A stretch of DNA of 64,000 nt from Mastigias papua. Its lineage: Eukaryota; Cnidaria; Scyphozoa; Rhizostomeae; Mastigiidae. The DNA lies in contig OZ025267.1 in assembly GCA_964019165.1 (NCBI GenBank), forward strand, positions 16,898,079-16,962,078. The letters are read 5' to 3'. The notes beneath the pieces are model-generated. The model saw nothing but the letters and a program-made list of their open reading frames with translations. It ran no database searches and was not told the origin of the DNA. Made by a program: the position numbers and the translations under genes. Of the stretch, positions 25,001 to 35,300 are shown piece after piece (positions within the stretch are counted from its first letter, which is position 1; the number at the start of each line of letters is the position of its first letter).

Positions 25001-28000
25001 TTTCTGCTACAACAAAATGATTTCATAAACTGACTGCATCTTTCTTAATGGCATCAGCTGAAAAATCAATCATATGCCTCTTCTACTTAGAACCATACCC
25101 TAGTCCTATCCTACAGTGTCTATAGCTCAGCTCACTGCCTTCATTATCTTCAGTTATGTTGCCTACCTATTCTCGCATTCTTGATTGTGAAACCCTTCTG
25201 TTCTATTCTAAAGTCATAATAAGCTCAGTTAAGTTCATCAATAAGTTTAGAGAATTTAAAATAATATGTAACTCTTATATAAAAATTAACAAACAGCACA
25301 ACAGAAGATCACAGAAACAAAAGCAAGTGGATAGCATTGGCAACTTAGGTAATTAAGGAAATGAAGCATCCCTCAAAGGAAGAGCTTTCTCAGTAGATAA
25401 ACTAATCAAAGTGAGAGCAACCAGACCTTCAAAATCTACAGAAACTTAAACAACTGAAGAGCTTAGTTTTGAGAGAGGACAAATCAAATTTTAATTGGTG
25501 ATGGGAGCTCATTGTTGTAAGAGCTTGTTTTGCATTGATGGGAACATTGCTCCAAGATTTGGCAACTTAATATCTAATACAACATAAACCATATAGGAAT
25601 ATATTCTTTTTCCCCATGAAAATGTCACCCTTTTGAGACTGCTTAGTATCATGTTGATGAACATCTAACAATATTTTGAAGAAATTTTTAAAGTAAGATG
25701 GAGGTAGCTTCACATCAAACAAATCATGTCATATAAGACTTTTCAAGCAAAAGAGAATACAAGAAATGGTGCAGCATACCATCTCTGTCAACTGATGTAA
25801 GTACAACATAGTCAAGTCTCCAGTCATTAACAGCAAGTGCAGTGTTTTTTGGTTCATCTGGATCAAGAGCAGGTGGTTTTCGTGCAGTTTTGACAGAACA
25901 AAATCTACATCCACGTGTACATGTATCTCCCATTATCTATAACATTGAAAATAGCTTTTATTTGATTAAATGTGTGGCAAAAACTGCTCCTTTGTTAATA
26001 GAAAAATTAGGAGGTGTTCAATGGTAACAGTCCAAAGGTCTACTATTGGAATGTAAGTGCGTAAGGTATCAGTAGATATGTAGAGGGGTTGGGTTTAACA
26101 AACAAAGTTGGCTTTAACACACTGCAATTAGTGGGAGAAGAAGAAATCACTGTATACAGCAAAAAAACTGAAAAGTTTCATGATGTTGCTAAACATCACT
26201 GAATCACTGAGGCATTTGCTAAACATAAAAGCAAAACACTAGTTCTGAAGCAACGTCCTTATTAATCTGATGCTTACTAAAGAAAGCCACAAGACATAAG
26301 GATTTTTATTCATTGCCAACAAATGTATACACTCTACTACCAATTGAAATCTGACATTGCACCTGGCTATAAACTTCTTTATTCATGACAAAGAAGTTTG
26401 GGCTCAGGTCTAGAAGTAGCATCTGAAGATTATTGAAAAATGATATCTTGGGCAAATACCATGATTGTAGCTGTTGCAGTTCCTTCTTTGCCTCCCCAGC
26501 ATTCCCCAATGTTTGGACATTTGGCCTCTTCACATACCTACAAAAGGAAATACTGCTGCCATGACTGTCTCTAGCAAAACTTAAGGTCCAAAAAGAGCAA
26601 ATAAAGTTTCAAACAGAAATGTGAAATTCACTGTGAGCCTACACTCTTCTCCTGATAAAAGCTAAACCTTGAATAATACAAAAGTCTATATTATCTACAG
26701 GGGTGCCATCCAAAAAAGTTAATAGGGGGAATGTTTTGAAGCTGATTCCCTAGATCATGCCCATGGCCATACAAAATATTGTATTGGAAATCAAGCTGTT
26801 TAAATTTAAACACAAAATTATGCACATGTTAAACACAATTATCATAAAATACTACCCAGTTAGGAATTCACCAAACCAGTATATGCTCATTGAAAGGGAG
26901 CTCAGTCCCTAAAGCTCCCCTCATTCTAACAAGGGGGCTAATCAAACAAGCCCTCTTCAATTACTGCACTGATTCTGTATCATACCAGAATTAAAAAAAT
27001 ATTCAAACAAAAGAAAAGAAGAAGCTATATGGTATTGGGTTTGATAAGGTCATAGGTCAACTTATTGGTGAATTATATTAATGAAGAATATAAGACAAAA
27101 ATATGCACTTAAAAACAGTAGAAGTGAATTAACTAAGGTAAGCTGAATGCTCATACTGACCGTTGCAAGTTTTAAATTTCTCAGACTATCCTTGAGTTTA
27201 AAATAATTCTGGCCCATTGGGATTTCTCTCTTAAGCCAAGGTGGTAATCTAAGCCTAAAACAACATGCCACAATAGATTAACAAATTCAGTATATAAGAA
27301 CAAACTAACAATAAAGGCATCCCAAATGCATGATAAAATTGGCCCATTGGTTGTATAAGTTTTGTATAAGCCCCAGCTTTGTATAAATTTTAGAACCAGA
27401 ATGATTAGAAAAAGACTAATGAGTATTAATGAACTTCATGAAGGAATACTACTACATATCCCTCAGTAGACTAACCAGTAGCTTATCTGTGGTCCAAACA
27501 TTCCTAAATGGGTCCAAAATATCAATGTCAAAATGCTACCAGTTAGTCTACTAATGGATATGTCATAATGTTTCTTGATGAAGATCATCAACTTAACAAG
27601 ACTCTTTTTCTTGTCATTCTAGTTCAAAAATATTATAGCTATATAAAAGCAAACAGCACAAAATCTGCATAATTTAAACATAAAGCTATGCCTCATTTTA
27701 CCAAAAATAAAATGATTTATTGATATTCAGTTGAGAAGTATTTGAGATAAAATTAAATATATTCAACCTTTGCCCCTTTTTTCTTTTCAATCTGCTATCA
27801 TCTTCATTTGTACTCCCTGCAATGAAATCTTCCAACCCTGGTCCATTTGCCAATTCACCTTTCTTTTCATCACTCAAAGTTGCCAGCTCCTTCATAGCAA
27901 AAAATTCAGATTAAATTCAATAATGCAACTCCCTGCTATTGTAAGGCCAGATTGCATTCTTTGTAGTGCATGGGAAATATCTTCCCCGCTCAACTTTGAT

Positions 28001-28728
28001 TGCTTCCATCCACATACATGCCATTACATGGTAGAGGCCCTATCCACAGTACTTGAAAGAGCCTGTGCCAGGTAAAGTATACTGAGTTCCACAACCTGCA
28101 AATGCGCCAGAATTTACCAGGCAATGAGCTCCCACACTCCAAATTCATAGAATGCAGTCTGGCTGTAAGGTAAGCAAAGTTGTATGTACACAGCACGGTA
28201 TACAACCATTAGCATAGCAGTATTTTGTCTTGCTGTTAATGGTTGTATACTGTGCTGTGCTAAGACTAAGCTGCCGAGTATAAATGCTTAAAGTACCTCA
28301 GGGTTCTTTATCATACTACGTATCTATTTAAATCTATAAACATCGCAACACAGAATAAACAATGCCCATTTTTTAGTAAAACACCCTTACAATGCTGTTT
28401 GTGCTATACGCTAAACTCTGGGTAAATTGTCTGTTGCATTGAATATAATAATGTGTGAAATCGATTATGTACAAAAAGGACGGCTCATGATAAAATTCAC
28501 TTGAGTGTGCAAACCCTTTTCTTGCTCAGATCAGAATTATATTATGCAATAATATTCGATTGGGTAATTATCTATTATCAATAAAATAAAGCACCAGCTT
28601 GACCGACTGGTAATGATGTTTTATTTCAATACCTTTCTATTAAGTCGATATAGAGTTACACGTTTTGGGAGACCAGGCTTGTTCCCAAGCAAACGCGAAC
28701 AATTTTTTCCTCTTGATAGTAACGCCAT
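19153..28728 (-). CDS. LIAS: lipoyl synthase, mitochondrial (complete, 11 exons)
   Basis: Radical-SAM enzyme that inserts two sulfurs into protein-bound octanoate to make lipoate for pyruvate and 2-oxoglutarate dehydrogenases and the glycine cleavage system, in mitochondria. Minus exons: 28728-28633, 27889-27768, 27254-27161, 26537-26460, 25936-25780, 24753-24696, 24524-24396, 23932-23787, 23003-22933, 22630-22519, 19202-19153. All phases agree and give 370 residues, the usual length. Residues 1-32 are Arg/Lys-rich without acids, a presequence. Auxiliary-cluster Cys 106, 111 and 117 ([12 protein letters not shown]), radical-SAM Cys 136, 140 and 143 (CTRGCRFC) and the cluster-ligand Ser motif RSSY (349-352) are all present. 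[12 protein letters not shown] and LGQYMQPT are family signatures. The last intron is 3.3 kb and holds the TA array; the last exon codes only [15 protein letters not shown]. Shares a promoter region with LLPH. Confidence 0.97.
20219..20655. repeat. TTATAAGAA-family repeat, copy C (LIAS last intron)
   Basis: Left end CTTTTTTAAAAGAACCAG and right end GAGGCTCGTGCTCTTATAACATGGTTCTTATAAAAACGG. The interior repeats GCTCTTAATTT and TTTTGAGGCT near both ends in inverted sense. Same end structure as copies at 6501, 12341 and 54822. The frame at 20317-20502 has no domain. Confidence 0.55.
21630..22062. repeat. TA-rich array closed by an inverted repeat (cruciform-prone)
   Basis: Several (TA)n blocks interrupted by TTTATA and AAATA spacers. 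The inner part is bracketed by ACCATCTTTCTGTTATAT (21773-21790) and its inverted copy ATATAACAGAAAGATGGT (22044-22061), so about 290 bp could fold as one long hairpin. It lies in LIAS intron 10. The 70-residue frame beginning at 22257 (minus) reads out of this array and has no domain. Confidence 0.9.
28189..28261. repeat. short perfect-type hairpin (26-bp arms) in LIAS intron 1
   Basis: CACAGCACGGTATACAACC...AGCA is followed after about 20 bases by its inverted copy ending GGTTGTATACTGTGCTGTG. Only two mismatches across about 26 bp were seen. Could be a tiny MITE or a structured intronic RNA element. Confidence 0.8.
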
Positions 28729-28828
28729 GACAGATTTTAGCTCGTGGCTGTTGTTGCTATTGAAATTGTTGTTGTTGTTGGTGTTGTTGCTGATCATAAC
28801 CACTGAGTTTAAAACACATGTTCACAAA
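28729..28828. promoter_or_regulatory. bidirectional promoter / 5' UTR interval LIAS-LLPH
   Basis: Only 100 bp separate the LIAS ATG (28728, minus) from the LLPH ATG (28829, plus). The interval contains a TTG/GTT repeat (roughly 28748-28790) and no TATA box. Such short head-to-head spacing means that both genes are probably transcribed from one divergent promoter, with start sites near or inside the opposite gene's first exon. Confidence 0.75.
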
Positions 28829-29453
28829 ATGGCGAAAAGTTTACGGTCCAAAAGAAAAAGGAAATTTCGTGCAATAAAGAGAATGAGGCTAAAACCTAAA
28901 CTAGATGCAAAGCTAAGAGAAATTGCTATTGGAGCAAGTGGTATAGATTTCTTCCTTTCTTCTATTTCTGTAAGCAAGTATGGACCTGTCTATTGGCTCT
29001 GGAAGACATGCTTCTCTTTGTTGTTTGGACTTACGTGAAAATTAGAACTTTACTTTACTTGTTGGTATAGAACATGGTGTTATGTTTTAAAGCAAACTGT
29101 GCAGAATATATTATCTTTGTATTTACCACCTTTTGATCTTGCTGATCTTTTCTTTTCTATGCACCTATATTATAGATGAAAAGATGGTAAGTGACGAAAG
29201 TTCTGTGAAGGACAATTCACTCGAGAATACTGGTGTGGACTTCGTAGCTGAAGCTGATAAACAGGTCGATGAAGCGGCCCACGCTCAGGAAGACATTGAT
29301 ATGGGAGGAAGTGAAGATAGTGTGCCAAAAAAGTCTCTAGGAAAGAATGCTAAAGTGCCTTTACATTTGCTGTCACAGAGAAAACTAAGAAAGTTGCAAA
29401 TGAAACAAAAACAAAAGAAGTCAAAAAAGAATAAAAAGTTTTTGAAATGGTGA
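28829..29453 (+). CDS. LLPH: LLP homolog (learning-associated protein), 2 exons
   Basis: Exon 1 28829-28940, exon 2 29176-29453, joined in phase 1 (AGT G|gtatag ... tatag|AT GAA). The product is 129 residues, the same length as human LLPH. It starts MAKSLRSKRKRKFRAIKRMR, the family N-terminal signature, with a lysine/arginine-rich nuclear or nucleolar targeting block. The centre (residues about 40-85) is acidic, and the C-terminus is again strongly basic, with QRKLRKLQMKQKQKK (about residues 108-122) and a final FLKW. LLPH is a small nuclear/nucleolar chromatin- and RNA-associated protein first described as an Aplysia learning-related factor; its exact role is modestly characterised. Head to head with LIAS. 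The longer open frame starting at 28613 runs through the LIAS first exon in antisense and is not the start. Confidence 0.93.
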
Positions 29454-30323
29454 TTCAACATTTTGTATAAATGTACAATATAACTTTGATTTACATTTTT
29501 AATACTACCCTCACTAGTTGAAGGCATACAATTCTCCACAAGTATACTTTGTGAGTTTCATGGCAAGAGACCTACAGGGTATCATGAAGAGTGACTTGTG
29601 TTTCTATGTGCTTCTATTGCAAAGATCATATAGTGTATGGAACAGTCTTGCAAGGGTATGTTAGTACTATGAACATAAAAGACTGTAATAAGACCATTTA
29701 AAATATGATTTCATGGTAGGATAGTTTTTCTATCAGTAAGAGTTATTAATGTTGAATTGATAAACATCATTTCTGTAGTGACCATGTTGTGGTGCTTTGT
29801 TTCTTTATTCAACATGAAGAGAACTAGGGGGCAGAAAAAGGAAACAATGTTGTTGACTGGATGTTACTCTACTCTTACAAAAGTTTACAACACAGATTCC
29901 ACAAACATGTATATAGCAAGGAACAGCCAAAAACTAAACATGAATTAGGTTAAGGAAGGGCTAGGCTGGATTGGTGAATAGATTTGTGGGATGATGATTA
30001 AATAAGGAACAAAAGAAGTTGAATGACCAGTTAGGAACTAACAGGAGTGATGTATGATGATGTCCAAAATTTGTATCCTGGAAATCTGATTGAATGAAAC
30101 ATTGGCACTGAGTAAGAAATGATATAATGGCTAGAATGTTGATGTTCATTACAAGTCTAATCATTTGATGCTGTGCAATTTGTTATAAGTTAAGTGGTAG
30201 ATTGATAAGCCAAAATTTGAAAATGTCCAATTTTTCAAGTATTTTTCAATCAAATCAATACTTGGAATGAAGAAGTAAGCAGCAAAATGTTTTAGCTTTC
30301 AGTACTTGTAGTAGATTCGTTAT
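29454..30323. other. LLPH 3' flank, no gene seen
   Basis: Contains the LLPH 3' UTR. An AACATAAAAGACTGTAATAAG stretch near 29670-29690 may serve polyadenylation. Frames at 29757-29948 and 29961-30164 (minus) have no domain. Confidence 0.4.
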
Positions 30324-31056
30324 TCATAGATCATAGTTTATTTCTTTAGTTGTAAAAAGCTCAGACGAGACAGAAGGGCTAGTGTAATTGAAGCATTCAC
30401 ATATTTCAATTAGAAGCTGTTGCAGGTTGCTACAATGGATAATTATCTCTTCCAATTTTACTTGTAGTTCTTCAAATGTAGAGGTATAGTAACCATGGAG
30501 AACTCTCAAAGCACTCTTATGTAATGGCTTTATTGTGTAATTAGCTGTTGTACCACAAAACCATATTTGTGCATAATAGTTGAAAGTCAACTCTATGAAA
30601 GTCTTGTATAGACTGTATAGAATATAAGCCTTATGTTTTTGTAGGTACCTAGCAATGCAAGATTTTGCCATTACTTTTTGGTTTGGCTTTTTACAAATAG
30701 CTTCCATATAACTTTGACATTTGCAGCTTTGAGTCAATTGTGATTCCAAGAAGTGTAGCCTCCTTGGGTGTCTTCATAGGTTGACCATTTACTTCAAGAT
30801 TCAATTTTTACCCCTTTTCAAGGCCCATAAAGATAACCTGAAATTTGTCTGCATAAACTGCCAGTTGGTTGTAGTTGAACCAATCTAGGGCATTATTTTT
30901 ATCTCCTTTGAATGATCTTGAAATTTTTTCTATATTATATATGACCCTGACATATATGGTCCATATTACATATACAGCCCATATGACATGTACGACCCAT
31001 ATTACATATACTGCCCACATTACATATGTGGCCCTGCCATTACATATGTTGTACAA
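30324..31056 (-). pseudogene. LINE ORF2 relic, minus strand
   Basis: Read from high to low coordinate: ALDWFNYNQLAVYADKFQVI (a palm-distal block resembling ALHWF...NPEKFQ), then a KEATLLGITIDSKL block, then KPNQKVMAKSCIARYL, then TFIELTFNYYAQIWF and LHKSALRVLHGYYTSTFEEL, then IIIHCSNLQQLLIEICECFN. This is the order of a CR1-type LINE ORF2 downstream of YADD (compare LLGVTID, FNYCPLVW, LHERALRIVY, IHHRNLQ-LA-EIFK). Frameshifts and stops interrupt it; the 141-residue part to 30324 is still open. Confidence 0.85.
30944..31050. repeat. 21-bp minisatellite, about five units
   Basis: Units around CATATTACATATACAGCC with drifting bases, inside the upstream edge of the LINE relic. Confidence 0.8.
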
Positions 31057-31425
31057 TTACCATAAATCATGCAGTTTTCCCTAGAGTGGTTGTACTCTCA
31101 ACTCCCCAGATGGATTGTACACCCTTCAGTTTTCCCCAGAGGGGCAGCAAGTTGTTGTTGATCCCCAAATCTGACAGTTTGAAGAACCTCAAATATTGAG
31201 TCCAAAAATTTTGAGATTTGTTCTAAATGTTAAAGTGTGGACAATCTCTGATTTTCATTTGTGATAAGGTTGTCATTGTAATATTTATAGTGTTGAAACT
31301 TTCGAATTTGGTTTTCTTTTACAACTTCATTTCCAATTCTCAGACCCTATCTATCAAGTTTACCCCCTGGAGTCTTATTGTAGTAACTTTGAGGTAAGAT
31401 AAAATTGCAGCATTGTACTGTTAGG

Positions 31426-31770
31426 TTCCTAATAAGCGGGGGTCATTCATAAACGAGGGGGATGGAAATATTTCTAGAACCTAATAAAGTGGGATTTCAT
31501 GAATGGCGAGGGTTGGAGATATTTCTAAATCAAATGAAAATGTAGCTGTTAATTTCACTTCCGAATAACGACAAACGATATCAATCTGGTGAAAGAAACA
31601 CTATCATTAGGTACAAGAAAAAATGTCTTTTCTCAAGGAAAAAACTTAAACATCATTTGTCAATGACAAATGATTGTCAATCCTTGAAAGTTGATAAACG
31701 ACGGGTCCTAATAAAGTCAGCGGTTTGGAAATGATCCAGAGGGCTTACCCGTCCCCCCGTTTATTCGGAA
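31426..31770. mobile_element. candidate MITE with TTCC(T/G)AATAA(G/A)CGGGGG ends
   Basis: The left end TTCCTAATAAGCGGGGG and the inverted right end TTCCGAATAAACGGGGGG match at 15 of about 17 positions over 345 bp. A second AATAA-rich block repeats inside each end. No coding capacity. The end CGAATAAACG motif also occurs in the elements at 34863 and 53821, which may be a related family. No duplication was recognised at the target. Confidence 0.5.
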
Positions 31771-32354
31771 ATAAGAGTATATAAGTGGTATGATATCGCC
31801 TGCATAGCCCGTATCAGCCATCGCAGACAGGGGAGGACTTTAGTAGACTACACCCTGTTTGACCACGCCCTTTTTGTTCAGTGTACAATGAAATTTGCAA
31901 CAAAAAGGTGGCAGCAGGGGTGTGCCGAAGTAGGGGGTGTGGGGGTGTCCCACTTTTTGCAGAAGCCGTCGGTAATCTTATGCTTTGTCGGTAATTTTGT
32001 GCCTTTTCGGTAATTCTATGCCTTTTCAGTAAAAGTTTACACATCGATACTAGAGTGTCGTTACTTCGGCGAAGACTTAAACTAAATCTGCCTTTTGTAC
32101 GATATGATTAAATATCTACAATCAACCCCGTCGGCAAATTTCTCTTGTCATACCCCCCCCCCCCAAAAAAAAGCTCTTCTGTAGGCCACTGGGTGGGAGA
32201 TAGCTATGTAATAAGCAATAAGACATCATGAATTATAGCCTAATTTTTTAGAACCATCCCACATCCGGAAATAGCCAAGTAAGTAATTTGGCATACTGTA
32301 TGTTTAGGTAATTTTTGTCACCCTAGATGCGTAATGCGCATGACAGAACAAATA

Positions 32355-32362
32355 GCGCCAAA
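32355..32362 (+). promoter_or_regulatory. E2F-type site upstream of GCNA
   Basis: GCGCCAAA, 30 bp before the GCNA ATG, is the reverse complement of TTTGGCGC and fits TTTSGCGC exactly. A TGCGCATGAC stretch lies just upstream (32335-32344). An 8-bp match occurs by chance fairly often, so position is the main support. Confidence 0.4.
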
Positions 32363-32391
32363 TTCATTGCGAGATCTGTCCTACAGCAAAT

Positions 32392-35300
32392 ATGGACAAA
32401 GCTAATATTGAACAGCGCAAGTTGATACAGGTATTGATTCTTTCAGGGGTTTTTACCGTGCAGTTCTAAAACTCTGTGTGCAGTTCTAGAGAGAGAGGGA
32501 TCTGTGTAGATTACATTGTATATCTAGTAAGAGAGATTTCTTCTTAAAATGTTGCTTTGTCATCAGGCCCGTAGCCAAGGTGGGGCCTGCCTGGGGGTAA
32601 GGCCCCCCTGTACTTGCGAGATTTGACTCTGTGCCTCCCCTAAAGGCATGAATTATACAAATATATGTATTATATATTGGCTGTGCCCCCCCCCCTTGTG
32701 AATTCAAGCTGGCTACGGGCCTGTTTGTTATTTCCAATAGGTTTGGCAACATGCATACTTTCAATGCCTGTTCATCAAGTGCATGTTGTTTATGCTCATA
32801 TATGAATCAAGGGCTATTCCTCAATATTTTACTTTATTTTGTTTGTTTCTCTCTTACATTTACATTTTATTTTGAGAGAAACAAATAAAAAGTGTAAGTA
32901 TGTTTAATACTTTTGGTTTTTTAACATGCTCCTTATAGGTATGAAACTACCTAAATAAACTTTGTGAAGTTACATACAGGATCTTATAAAATGATTTACT
33001 AAAATCACTCCTGCATCTTCTCTGACCAAATCAAGGCAACACCACTGTCAAAACATTGTGTTCAACTTTATAGCAATCACTAATTATATTAGCAAGTTCA
33101 TCTTTCTAGGCATTACCATCAACTCCATATCCTATACTCCCATTTCTATAATAACTCCTGTTGTCAACACACTGTAGTTCACATTTGTAGATCAATTATG
33201 TAACTATGGTAGTCTGACACCCCCTGCCTCAGAATATTTCATAGCAACTTTTCACAAAAATGGAATATACCCCCAACCCCTCAATTATATCTTTCTGAAT
33301 AGACCCCTTCAATCTAAATGCAGTGTAAAGTATCATCGCCCTTTTGGATGTGTGCTTTTCAATATTTATGGACAGAAATCAGTTAAAAAAAGTATTTAGT
33401 TTGTTGGCTTTGTTTCTTGTTCTCATATTATATGTCATTGTATTACAGAAAGTTGTGTTGCATTTTGCAACATTAATGAAATGGATCCCTCGTGAAGATA
33501 GCCGTCTCCTTGAGGCATATGTGGAAAAGGTCAGTGCCTCTTTCCATTGCTTTATTGCTTTCTTTTCAAGCATGATGTATATCTGCCTGCATAGTGGTTG
33601 CAGGTACAGGTAGTGGTGTGGCTAGGGTAAATTAAGTGGGGCCCACAAGAAGTAAAGGGAACCTGGGACTGTTCCCAGGACATTTTTTAGAAATTCCCTT
33701 TACTTGTGTCTCTCAAATTTCATTTTTGTCACTAACAATTAGAGAACTCTGATAATCTCCTGACAGCTATTCTATAAGACAGAGTACTAGTTGGAAAATG
33801 CTTTGAAGGGAAATCCCTCAATTTGATATGATGGGAATCATGATGACTGTCTTTTACCAAAGTTGGGAGCAAGTGCCCCCCATACCTGCCTCCACCCCAT
33901 GGCCATGTCACTGGTTACGGTAGTTCCTGTTTGTTGTATAGAATGTCTCTCTCAATGTTTCCATTCTAAGTAAAATATTAGTCTCCAGATTATTGTCATT
34001 GGTTGAAATTTTATAGCTTTTGTCTATTTCTTGCATTAAATTATTGACTATTCCATGTGCATATATGTTAGGTTGATTGATTGCAATATAACACTAGATG
34101 TCATACAGCCATTTGCTTAGTGAATTTTGGAGCAATCTGATTCAAAAACATTAAACTGCTCTGGGGCTGTAAGCAGCACCACAAGTGATGGCATTTCAGG
34201 TAGTTATTGGGTGCATGCAATATTATGGTGGCTATGGGCACAGCTCTGTAGGCTGAGGACTTCTTGCCCTGATCCCTTTTAAAGTAGTTTCTGTGGTGCC
34301 TGTATTGTTGTCAGATTCTTGGTAAGGTGGCATTGAGTTGCAACATTGTAGATTGATGAAGTCAAACTTATGCACTTGAGCTATGCAGCACTAGCCAATG
34401 GTGTCATTTAGCTGTTGGCTGTTCCACTTAGCTTTAGCTAATTTCCTTATAATTGTCCAACTATCCAACAAGAGATCAAGTTGATCTGGACATCCCATGA
34501 AAGAATAGGAAATTCTCAGAAAGAAACTTCCATTCTTGTGCAGAAATGTGGAATGACATCCTGTTGAATATTAGAAAGTGTTCAGTTGTAACTACTTTAG
34601 AAAAAAATTTAAAGAATTTCTTCAGCCTTAATTTTTTCCCCTGTAGCACAAACCATAGGAAGGCTGGCAGTTTGTTTGTTTACTTACTCATTTGTCTATG
34701 TCTTACAGTAATACTTGTGTAATATGCTGAAATGGATTTTATATATAATCATGATGTATATCAGCTTGATAGCAGACATATAAATCTGCTCCAGTAACAG
34801 CTGGAGGACTCACTTAATTGATAGGCCTACTGACTATCTTATTTTTAACTACCTAGCTACTTTAGAGTCCAGAATAGACAGGGTTTGGAATAGCAGGAGG
34901 GTTGAATCTCCAAAAATCCTAATAGATGGGGAGTTGGAATAACTGTGTTGGGTGGAAAATTTCTCTAATTATAATAGCTATGGATGAGTTTCTCAACTCA
35001 TTTCAATTGTAACCAAAATGAAAAGCACGATTTCTCGCATTACTTAATACTCGATCGAGTTGCAGACATAAAAATAGTATGCAGAGGGTCTGGAATAAGG
35101 ATATCCTCCTGGGTAGATGTTTTTCAATAACTTGATAAGCATGTGGGGACGTTTATTCGGGGACTCAAGAGTAACCCAGTAAGGAACTAACTATTTGAAT
35201 AGCTAATCACTAACTGGCTAGTTATTGAGCCAACTCTTTAGCTCTTAACATTCTTTTTCTGTGTGGCGAATTTTGTGTGTAGCGGAATTAGTAATTTCTT

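Noticed and set aside
28613..29038. 141-codon frame covering the LLPH start
   Set aside because: The upstream part is antisense to LIAS exon 1 and the downstream part runs into the LLPH intron; the real LLPH exon is 28829-28940.
33620..33905. Possible MITE with GTGGTGTGGCTAG-like ends
   Set aside because: The inverted similarity of the ends is weak and no target duplication was found.
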